Shown here piece after piece: positions 49,801 to 61,200 of a stretch of 64,000 nucleotides of DNA (its first letter is position 1; each line of letters starts with the position of its first letter). Source of the DNA: Marsupella aquatica (lineage: Eukaryota; Marchantiophyta). The notes beneath the pieces are model-generated. The model was not told the DNA's origin. It was given only the letters and a program-made list of their open reading frames with translations, and searched no databases. The position numbers and the translations under genes were made by a program. The stretch lies in assembly GCA_973895155.1 (NCBI GenBank), contig OZ316891.1:13206001-13270000 (forward strand). Reading direction: 5' to 3'.

Positions 49801-52800
49801 GTTTCAGTTTTTCCAGAAAGCCTGTACATGGCACCTTACATTTCTTATTCATAAAAGGCAGGATGATGCGTTTCGTCTGTAGGTTTGTCAGGGAAAATTG
49901 CGTCTGTGATGGGATTTTAGTTGACACCCATTCTTGGAATGTGAATGCTTTTTCTCGTCTCCCTGCATGGTGGAAAAGAAATACAGAGGTTCAGGAATTG
50001 ATTTGGAACACTTTTGCAGGAACATATTGACTATGATCTTGTCGAAAGTGTAAATCCTGCGTTCAACAAAGCTATAGTTCGAGTCAATATATTTCGCCAG
50101 CACCGACAAACAGTACAGGTATGGGAACTCAGCAGTGCAGACGTCAGCTGGAAGCTATGTTAACCACTTTTGGATGTATTTGGAATGTAGTAACCATTGA
50201 GGTAGAAGAAAAGCACGGACTGTACACAAGTGTTTGCAATGGTGATTACCCAGAGTTTATGGCAACTTGAGCCCTCCGGTCTGTGATCTTCCCGGAAGTG
50301 GTCACCATTTACAGTCTTACGCTAAATAATTGAAAGTTACTTGCCTTCAATGTCGAGAAGGACAACAGTTCGAAATCATTATGCAATTACGGGGTGGGAT
50401 GATGACGGTATATGATACATTCTAATGGTTGTCTGTCGTACCATATGCAGTATATACAGCCTGATGATCATGACAAACTTGCTCAGGCAGAGCTTCTTGT
50501 GATAGATGAAGCTGCTGCGATTCCCCTTCCTGTGGTGAAGGCAATGCTTGGTCCTTACCTTGTTTTCTTGTGCTCGACGGTTAACGGGTAGGGCCTCTAT
50601 GTCATGTACTTACTGTTAGTATAGTAGTTCTTATTGCTTAACCGGGTTTATGCAATTTTTATGGTGAACGGAAAGCATAGATTTGTTTCTGGATGGTAAT
50701 GTGGACTATGATCTTCTTATCCGAACCGTGTCTTGTCTGCCTGGTGTACAGTTATGAAGGCACGGGACGCTCGTTGTCTTTGAAGCTAATCCAACAGCTG
50801 AGAGAGCAGGGCCAAAAGCTTTCCACAAATTCTGTGTCTGACGATGGACATCAAACTGGTACTTATGCAGGAACTATCTTTGCTCCGACATGTTACTTGT
50901 CGGGCCATGATCTGTATGGATTGTGTACCTTTAATTCCTTCTAAGGCAGGTGCAGTCTTGTACTGGGTTAAGAAGATTCAATGGCATTGCAGGAATAATT
51001 GTCAAGAATAAAAGTTCTATCTATCTACGATTGGGAATTTCTTTAGTTTTGGTGTAAAAATATCATCTTTCCGCTAGTCGCAATTGACTGTGTTGACTTG
51101 ACGGAACGATGTGCTTTTACAGGGAGGGTGTTTAAAGAGGTCGTTTTGGCTGAACCCATCCGATATGCAGCAGGAGACCAAATTGAGCACTGGCTTAATA
51201 CATTACTCTGCCTGGATGCTGCTAACCACATCTCTGCACTGGAAGGAAGGTAACGTGTAGACATGAAATCAAGGTTTTTGGAGTTCCTGTTCGAAGGAGG
51301 ATGTTACCCTAAACTCATATGCTTGCTGTCATTTTAAATTATTGGTCTCTCAATTGCTTGTGAAGACTTCTGTCACTCTGTACATACAAAGATAGTGGGT
51401 ATTCCGCCACAATGCACATGTTGATCTTGCCATACAAGAATGGTGGTTAACCAATGAAAAGTATTAGAATGGCCGGGCAAAAATTAGGACTTGCCTTTAG
51501 ATACTTGATGTCCACAAGTGACATTTGACTTACGTGCCAATGGCAGGTTGCCGCATCCAAGTGAATGCCAACTCTACTATGTGAACCGTGATACCCTTTT
51601 CTCCCATCACAAAGCTACGGAGATGTTTCTTCAGGTATTAAGGTCGTTTCCATCTGAGAGTGCTATTCCTGCTTTGCTTATTTTTCTCCTGCTTATGTTC
51701 TTGAAGGGCGTCTAGCTGTCTCGAAACTTCTCCTTGATGTGCTAATTGATATCGTGGATTCATATATGGTACAGAATATGATGGCTCTCTATGTCGCCTC
51801 TCACTACAAGAACACACCAAATGACCTACAGCTGATGTCTGATGCACCTGCGCACCATCTGTTTGTGTTGCTTGGTTGGTTCCTGCTTCCCCTTTGTACT
51901 TTTGATCGCTGAAGTGTTCATTAAATAGATGCGATCAGCAACGAATGCAGTAGTAAGAGTGTGAGTGTTGTCTACCTTCCCTTAGAATTGAGTTTTTCCA
52001 TCCTTCCCATCGAGGTAAACTGCCCCGAAAATGTCTATAGCGTTGGAGATCGTAGCATGGCATCTAACTTATGAGAGTACCCGTTGAATGTCTTGGATCA
52101 ACAAAAGATCCGGTACCTCCAAGCAGAAACAAATGAATGATTAATATTCTATTCTTCGCGGAAAGATTCCACGTGGATGGGATTTCAATACGAACAACTT
52201 CCTCCAAATTTTTCTTGACGCTTCGTTTGGGTTGTGCAGGGCCTGTCGATAATGTCACACAGACTGAGCTCCCTGATATTCTTTGCGTTCTTCAGGTCGA
52301 CAATTTTTACCATATTGTTCTGCATGTTGAGTCAAGGCGTGCAGTGATCTGTTTTGCAAGATCTATGAGTTTGTCCCTACGTTGTTACTTCCAGATTGTG
52401 AACTTGATCTTTGGTAATTCATGTTCTGGCTCTAGGTTTGCTTGGAAGGCTCGATCTCTAAGCAGTCAGCTTTAAAGAGCTTGGGTGATGGTAATCAGCC
52501 AAGCGGTGATCTTATTCCTTGGACACTTTCACAACAATTTCAAGACTCTGAATTTCCGAGCTTATCGGGTGCACGTATTGTTCGAATTGCAGTGCATCCA
52601 AATCTTATCAGGGTGAGTGAACGAGTTACGCACATCAAGTGAGCCTATGTAAATCCTGGAGGAAAGAAAAATGTCCCTTGTTTTCAAAAACCTCGACCCC
52701 TGTTATGGGTACAAATGTATTACTACAGCTTCTGTGGGCAGACCTCAAACCAACTTGGAAGAGAAAATTCATCTGAAAGTTTTGTAGACTAACTAATTTT

Positions 52801-55800
52801 CTAACTTGGGTTTTTACATAGGCTGGCTATGGTTCTCAAGCTATACAACTTCTTGCGAGGTACGTGTTGTGCGAAATTTAAATGCTCTTTTCATGGGGAT
52901 GATCAGCCCGATATTTTGCATTGTTTTGTTTTACATTTCCACAGAATTGATTCAAGCTCTAGTATGGGTGCATTATGTATAAGAATTTGTTCTTTTTTGC
53001 CATCTCGTCTGGTGAGAGCCATACACCATCATATGCAACAGTTTAAAAGAAATTATTCTGGTTGGGGCCATAGATACTATGAAGGCCAATTGGCAGATCT
53101 GATGGAAGAAGAGAAAGATGAGCCTGTCGCCCTGGAAAAATCTCTTCAAGCTACCGAAGCTGCTGCTAAGGTCTGTGAGCTGCTGCCATAGGGGAACCGC
53201 ATCAAGTGATCTGAATGGGGACGTAGTGAAATTTTGTGGATACATATGGACTTTCGTTACAACTAGGAGGTCCGTTAAAGTCATTCTGAAATTGCACTCA
53301 CAAAATAGCTTTGTGTCATACGGGGTTGTTCACTGTCGTTCTCGGAAGTAGCGTTGTGAAAGGCTATGTACGTTATTGGAAACTGGACGGTTTTAGGGCT
53401 GATGTTTGAAACTGGCCGGTGTGCTGTTTCTAGCAGGTTTCTTTGCTTGACGAAAATATTAAGCCAAGGAAAGATCTGCCACCATTACTCATCAAACTGC
53501 AAGATAGAAAGCCAGAGAAACTTCACTACCTCGGAGTTTCTTTTGGCCTCACTCAATCTTTGTTCAACTTCTGGCAAAAATTGAATTTTCTACCAGTTTA
53601 CATCCGGCAAACTGCAGTAAGCTTCGGATCTGTATTTCCTATTAGCCTCGCTTCTGCATCGCATTCGTCCAATTTCTGGTCCTTATGATCGGGGTATGCT
53701 CACTGAGTTAGATATACAATTCTTTTCAAATGATTCTAACTTACTACTCCCACACAAAACTCTAATGGAAACGTAATGTTATCTTGACAGAATGATATTA
53801 CTGGAGAATCTACATGTGTAACCTTGCGGTCGTTGGAGTCGAATGAAGTGGAGAGTTCCAACTCAAGAAATTGGATTGAGCCATTTAATACAGGTAACTT
53901 ATCTCAGGTACCGCGTAGTACTGTTTAATCATGGAACTTACCCGGGCAGCAATGTTATCGAGAGCCGTAGAAGAGTTTAGTCGAGTTTGTTATTTCTTTA
54001 TTTAAATTTGCATTAAAGTCTTTGCTAAGGTGCTCGTGTTGGCCCCACTCATCGGCCTTTTGCTGACTAATTCTGCTTTGTAGTCTCCGTTGCTTGTTAT
54101 GTTCTATCATGTTAAACTCTGCATTAATTGAAAGCGAACGTTCTCTGGATGTGTTGCTATTTTGAATTTCAGATTTCAGACGAAGATATATGTCACTTCT
54201 CGGATTCAGTTTTCAGGCCTTCAGCCCTGCACTAGCCCTGTGGTAAACATTGTTCCAACACAACAAACATGGAATTTATTACTTGGGGATGAAGGATTGA
54301 AGTCGGTTCTTGATGTACATTTTTTCTTCAGCATTTCGCAGTAGAACTGTAGTATCAAAGCCCTCGTCACTCAGTTGTCGGAAATATGGAAGTCGTGATA
54401 TCTTCAGTTTTGTGTGAAGCGCCAGTGAAGGCCAAAACAGTGGCACATTTTCCTAGGACGAGCTAGGGTGGTAAAACTTACTTCTATTCTGATGATTATA
54501 CTGTTCTTGTGATCCCATGACATCGAACATAGCATCTTGAATCCAAAGTACAAGTTTGAGGAGCAAGAAGCTGCAGAAGGAGTTTCTACAGATGGGATTT
54601 TTGGTGGAAAGACCCCTCTCTTGACTCCACATGACATGAAGCGCCTGGAGTCGTATGCCAACAATCTTGTAGACTATCACATGGTATGATGCTAAATGAA
54701 CAATATTCCATCTTTAAACAAACTTCCACCTTGCCACAATTTCTGTTTGGCAAGCATCCGTATCAGTCTTACATGTGTTATCTTCCTGGCCTTTGCAGAT
54801 AATGGATTTGGTTCCAACGCTTGCGAGATTGTACTTTCTTGAGAGAATACCCGTGTCTTTGTCTCTGGCACAAGCTGCTATCCTAGTGGGTGTTGGTTTG
54901 CAGCACCATAAGCTAGATCATTTGGCAGTAAGTGTTCTACTGCTAATTTCCTGACTTCGTATTCTGTCCGTTGTCTTTCCATCAACTCATCCATTCAACT
55001 CATTCATGGATTTACAATAGCTGTAATACATCAGCAATGGAAAATGAAGATGTCTCTTTGGAAGGTTTCATTCATTTGCGCCTATCCTATCGGATCTGAT
55101 TTGTATCTTGAACGTTTTGCAGGCTGAATTGAAATTACCAGCCAATCAGATCCTTGCCTTGTTCAATAAAAGTATTCGTAGATTGCATTCAGAATTGCAC
55201 AAAGCTGCTTCAAGCGAGATTGAGATTGCTTTGCCTCGAGTGAAAGAGGTATCTTTTGCAACTCATTGTTGAATGGGCCTTGGGGACGTGTTTACCTTAA
55301 AAACTTATGGATTCCTGGAGTGCTTGAGGACTGACTATGTGCTGTGAAAATCTTCTATGATGTAGGTGAACTTGAATCCCCATCAAGATTCCCTAGATGA
55401 TGATCTGAATGAGGGTGCACAGCAGGCACAGGTATATGCTGTCATCAATCATACATGTCCGCTCACGTCAGACTTTCAACATTCTAAGTATTTTCCCTTT
55501 CTTTTTCTGTTTTAGACATTGTTTGCATAATCGAATTGACATCGGGTCTGGATAGATCCGTCTATACCACACATGTTTAATGAAAACCCACGAATTAGTC
55601 GCGATCTCTGATTGGCTGAGGTTCAAGTGCAGGCCGATTTGAAGGAAAAGATGGAATCGATCCTCAGTGTCGAGAAACTCCAGCAGTTTACTATTGCAGG
55701 AAGAGAAGCGGACTTTGACGAGGTGCTGCAAAAAGGTGGTGGGAAATTGTCCAGGAGTGGATTTGTGAGTATTAAAGGTACTCGTGATCAAGCTAATGCT

Positions 55801-55890
55801 AAGAAGCGACCTGCGGAGAAAGAAGAGGGGAAGAAGAATTTTAAAAGGGATTTCAAACAAAAGTCGAAGAAACCCAGGAGGAAAACTTAA
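46847..55890 (+). CDS. RNA cytidine acetyltransferase (NAT10/Kre33 orthologue)
   Basis: Twenty-six exons give 1,037 residues in one frame: 46847-46951, 47295-47386, 47555-47726, 48030-48152, 48533-48706, 48911-49021, 49192-49325, 49675-49768, 50020-50118, 50451-50587, 50752-50858, 51123-51249, 51547-51634, 51775-51874, 52240-52295, 52436-52612, 52822-52859, 53074-53170, 53437-53616, 53791-53893, 54173-54242, 54533-54683, 54799-54927, 55123-55248, 55366-55431, 55633-55890. Domains in order: DUF1726 (TmcA N-terminal), helicase with Walker A GRGKS (286-290) and Walker B LLVIDEAA (383-390), GNAT with IAVHP (624-628) and GYGS, tRNA-binding domain, and a lysine-rich nucleolar tail. The enzyme makes N4-acetylcytidine in 18S rRNA and some tRNAs, using ATP and acetyl-CoA. 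Length matches plant orthologues. No break was found. Confidence 0.96.
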
Positions 55891-58231
55891 TCTTTACTGC
55901 TCCTGCTCAAAACATATGGAGGAGCAAGAGAGCCGCTTTTAAGACCACCTGCTTTGGAGGCGGTTTTACTCGGGATAAGGTTATTAGGGAATAGATCAAA
56001 TTCTTATTCATTATACTGGATTTCTTTAATAGTAGTTATGAATTCCAGTACATCTGAATAGCTGGTCAAGCTCATGATAGTCATCCTATCAGAATAGGCT
56101 TGAATACATCAATATCTTCAGATACCATCAATTTTCATCGTGTGGGAAGCTAACGGGGGTTGGAGACAGGACGAGGCCCAGAAAACTGGGCCCGAGGGTA
56201 CAAGAAACATCGCATCGCCTTGGTTAAACGGTGGCATGTTGAAGGTTGTACTGTCATCTCGTGTGAAAGATATACACTGAGCTTCCGAAACGATTTCGAA
56301 GGAGATTTGGAGAACACCCATCTCAGACACAGTTACTTTGAACATTGTCCATCGATGCATCCAGTTCAAGATATATTCGTGTTCCGGAGCTTCGTTTGTT
56401 TGCTTTGTTACTTTTGGTCGCGTCCATATTTCTACCCGAGCGCAATTTGTTGGCATTTTCAATTAGAATTATGCCTTTGGTCTTTTTTGACTCAGTTTAT
56501 TCTTCTCTTCAGTTGTCACAAGTCATTGTTTATTGTTTCGATAATAGAGTTTTCCGCAATGGAACAGGGTGTACCGGCAGGCGAGAGCCTCGCATGAGAG
56601 CCTCGCATGAGAGCCTCGCATGATTCTTTATTCCGAAGTCCCATATGTTAGATTTCCTCTGAAATTGCTCGAGTTTGGGGAGTACAACCTTAGTTTACTT
56701 AGAAACTTCCCCAATTGCCCTCATTGTCGAGTCATTCCTACAATTTGCCTTTGTTCTACGAATGTGAAGAATTTTACACCTTGTTAGTGAGCCTCGTCTA
56801 GAAACTTCACTGGTCGGAAACAAGCAAATTCAAAGTCACATGGTTACTAAGCCAGAGTTTCCTGTCATTTCACAGACATTAGTTGTAACTGATCACTTGG
56901 AAAAGATTTGTCAATTTAAACAGATAAGTGTTGTGAACAATTCAATTTAAACACGAAACTGCGAAGAGGAAGAGTAAGATTTTGATTATAACCAACTTAT
57001 CCTTTTGGACGAGGAATAAATAAATGCCCACTGTTCCATGAGTACCACACGACCACCTTTCGCAACAGTGTATCCAGTTCTCACAAATGTGCTTTTGAAC
57101 TCTCCTTACCTAGTGCCGAAGGCTTACCATTCCTAAACATTGTTGTTGAATCTGTCTTTGCAACTGTAGGACCTTCCTTGGGGTACTAATTACGCAAGAA
57201 TGACGGGCACATAGTTCCATACCTTTATTAGAACGCACAAACACATTCTAGTTTGAACCGCATGACTGCGCTTACTAGGGCCGTGAGACCAACATAATTG
57301 AAGTGCAACGGACGATTCACGACGAAAGGTAATCTCGAGGCTCATTAAGAGCCTCGGGTACGCCTGCCCGCGCCTACTGCCCGCCCCCTCACAAGTTTTT
57401 TGAATTTTACTTAGCATGAATGATCCCCACTTTTTGGGTGGGGTGAATGTTAAAAAGCATTCTTGTTGATTGCAGGACTCGAACCTGGCACCTCCCACTC
57501 CCCAACTGAGGTGAGCTACCAGTGAGCCCTTCCCCAATTCGTGTCAACATGCATTCGCACCAGGCATTTAACCTAAAATTAGATCCAGCACAAGCGGGCA
57601 GCGGGCAGCACGTACAGGGTAATCAATGCGAATTAGCATTAATTACCCTCGAGATTGGCTCTCGTCGTTAATAACGGACGTGGTTTTCATTGATTGCTGA
57701 ATGTTCTCAGTCACAGTGTTCCAACCTTTTCAACTCTACACTTGACAGAGCAATCCACATACTGCTTGAGCTCGAATTCATTGTAGAAATGTCACTAAAT
57801 ATTTGAGACACTTAGAAGTGTTCTCGTGGCTCAATTGCAATGATTCTCGAAGGATATTGACGTTTATATTATTACATCGAGCTTGAGCATGTCCGATTAG
57901 GTGAGGACTCCGAACTCACCAAGGTTGGCAATGAAAAATACAGTGAATACTGTTTGACGAAATGTATCCATTTGTGGTGCAATCAACTTCTCACCGTGAC
58001 AGTTGCCTTCACTTTCGTGCGGATTGATAAGCACACTAATACAAAGAGATATGGAAAATGATATCTTGTAAAATGGATACGGAAAATCTATACATGAATG
58101 AGTGAGATTATGACAGATGTGCTACAAACACATGAAAAGCCGAGCTTATTCAAGCGCCATAATAAAGACATAATGTTGCAATTAATAGAACTCAGCCCAC
58201 CTAAGCATTCCACTCCCAGACACTTGGTTTT
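55891..58231. other. Intergenic region between convergent NAT10 and transporter genes
   Basis: It holds a SINE-like repeat at 57190-57545, a triplet of GAGAGCCTCGCATGA near 56582-56624, and otherwise nothing recognised. Both flanking genes end into it. Confidence 0.5.
57190..57545 (-). repeat. Candidate tRNA-derived SINE
   Basis: On the minus strand GGCTCACTGGTAGCTCACC (A-box-like, near 57525-57507) is followed about 25 nt later by GGTTCGAGTCC (57485-57475), an exact pol III B box. Together they resemble the internal promoter of a tRNA-derived SINE. There is no tRNA cloverleaf. The body continues towards about 57190. The 3' end and target duplication are not clear. Confidence 0.5.
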
Positions 58232-61200
58232 CTAGGTGTCGAGAAAGCTTTGGATGATTGCAGTTACCGAAGAGTATGTGCCCGCAACGGCACATACGAC
58301 GCCCAAGACGATAATCAACCCACATGTGATACGCTGCAGCAAACCCAAGGGATTGATCAGGGAAATTAATGCCTTGAAATTTATATACAGATGAACAACG
58401 CAGCTCTCTACCAAATACATTTGTTAATTCCACTGAAACTGTGATCGTTTGTAAATCTGTGTCCACCGCATCGGGCAGACCAGGGAAAGCACATGTGAGA
58501 AGTGCCTGTCCCTGCCACAACTTCACAATTTCCATACACGGCGTTTCGAGCAAAGTACCAAACAAGCTGACGATAACAACACACATGGTTTCCGCTTCGA
58601 TGATCTAGAAGTAGACGCACCTGAAAAGTTGTAGCTTTGTCGCCCACGATACTCAAAAAGCAGGCGCACGGTAGTATGACGGACTGTGCATCCAAAGCAT
58701 CAAATGTCCGTTAGTGCACCGAAGCTTTCAGTAGCAAAGCCACACAATTTTGCAATCATGGAGCAAAAAGAAGCAATGTGCGGTAATCTTCTAGTTCAGC
58801 TACTGTTAACAATTTCACCATGAAATGTCAGTGACAGTCACTCCCACGATCAACTGACGCGTTTGCGAGCTCAATTTGTGGTAAATGTGGAGGTGAGGGT
58901 CCAAACGATTAGAAACATGTTTTAAAGATCATGCGAGGGAACGGTGGGAACAACTGAAACGATACACTGTTATCACCGAAAACTCAGAGAACACACTTCG
59001 TTCTTCGATGCGTAGAGGTCTTTGACATAATTTTAAACTCAACTTGCACGGTGGAAACGTTTCTAGAAACTGTCAGTATGGTGGATTTGTAACAGTAAGC
59101 ACGTAGAAACAGTTCTCTTCTGGTAATCGGTACTTACCACAGCCATGCTCATGAATGCACCAATGAATGACATAACGAGACCTACGTACCACCAACGCGA
59201 CAAGGTACAATTCACAGTTAACTACGGCAGAAAACCTCAAGCCAGCAGAAATCCACAGAAGACCATCGACAAGAGAAGAGTCAATCAGTGATAAGAAAAA
59301 CAGAGATACCGGAGAAAGAGCCTACCGAAAAACGGTACTAAAGTTGCCACCATGATTGTTGAAGCCACGAGAGCGGTTCTTATGGCTAAGGAGGTAGTGC
59401 GTCCTTTGAACGAGTCAGGATCGCTAGGGAGAAGCTCCTCCAAACAGAGAGCAACTGGAGTCATCGTTAACGCGAATGTGCATTACCTCTATTAGTCAAG
59501 GATAGGTAACCGGATAAAACCAGATAAACGAGCAACTCGCACCCTTTCAAAGCAAACACATAAATGCTGGTTGCCGGTATAGAAATTAATGGAGGACTAA
59601 GGCTTCCCCATTGCCTGCTATAGCACAACAAACAAAGATCACTCGTGGGTCCGACATAGCAAACACGAATAAAAGGATATTTGGTGACAGGATTGATCAC
59701 CTGTAAAACAAGAAAGATGCACAAGACGAGACAATTTTTTCAGGCATAGGTTGACAGAGTGGACTCCGCTTACACCGGCGACGGAAAAGCCAAGCGTAGT
59801 ACGGGTACAGATGAAAGGAAGAGAAACCCACTTACAAAGGTAACTTGACAAGCCCTGCAAAGAATATCATAGGGGCATCACGAAAGACTTGTTGCCTACC
59901 AAGTGCTCGCAAATCGTGTTAAGAAGAAGCATTAGCTGAGATACGATTGTAACTTACTGTGGTCCAAACTGCTATTTTTGACGCGAGAAGATTGTTAGGC
60001 AGATTCAAGGTAATCGAAGATTGTATGTCCTTCCCGAACATCGTGTAGCCCATGATGGCTATGCCCCCGTATATGAGTGATACAATGAGAAAACTGCACG
60101 ACGAACAATCAAGAAAACATAATTCGTCCTTGTCCGAGAGCATGGCCTCCATTTATCTCGACTCAAAAAATTGCTGAAAAACGAAATTGATCCGAACGTG
60201 TCTGCAATTGAAGGGGAAACCGAATGTAATGATGTTCCTGTCATTAACAGTAGTTTCGCACATACCTCACCTGCAACACCTTATTAAAGTCTGCAGGTTT
60301 CTTCATTGATGTATAGATGTTGGGAAAGACAGCATGTCCAGAGTAGCAGAATCCATAAAGTCCGACAGAAACTGGAAGTCCTGCAAGACTCAGAATAGAA
60401 CCGCGTTGACTGAAACCCACACCATCTACAGCGCCAACCCAAAACACCGCAAAAACCACCACCACGGTTGCGATCACCCCTCCAGCTGCACACGAGCCAA
60501 TTGCCTAAGTAAGAGATCAGAGGAGTCCTGGAAAACGAGTTACAAGCTAGCTGCAACTGATCCGAAGTCACACCTGCTCAAGCCATGAGAAACAAAGTGA
60601 GCGAAAGGAAGCTACCAAGAAGCTTCGTTCTTGCAAACAGGATGTTCATCGAGTTATTCAATGGCATGCTCAAATAAATCGCCAGCACAATCGTTGTACT
60701 AGATTGAAGTGTTTTACAAAGCAGATCTAGCATTCAAGGGTAAGAATTGCACCTGACAAATACGACAGTAAACTAAGGTCCCGCAGCCACACCGTGGGCA
60801 GAATAATTAAAGCTGCTACGAGGCAGAAAAAAGAAGTTGCATCCATATGCACTCCAGCAATGTTCAAGCTTACTCCAGGGAACAAAGCTGCCAGATTGTC
60901 TCCTTCCAAGATGAGAAACTCCACACAGCATGCCTGAACTTCCCAGAAAGTCACCAAAGTGGTAAGAACGCAACGCATCGATATTCTAGAAAGGCATTTA
61001 AACGACAAAATGAATATCTCTCATGATAAATATGCACAGAGGATATGGACCTTACATAGAGTTCGACATATAGGATGATCTGCGCACCAAACGGGAAACC
61101 ACGAGGAAACCATTAGTGTCGCATGGGCCAAATGCTTAAAGGTGAGTTTAGCGACGATATACTCCGCTCCGAATGCAAAGCGGAGAACCAAACAAGGTTT

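Noticed and set aside
57421-57545. tRNA gene on the minus strand
   Set aside because: The B box is perfect, but there is no acceptor stem or anticodon arm, so a SINE is more likely.
60266-60270. Earlier 5' splice site (GTGAGG) for exon 6 of the transporter
   Set aside because: It would leave the next exon out of frame. The site 5 bp downstream (GTATGT) restores the family motif and the phase.
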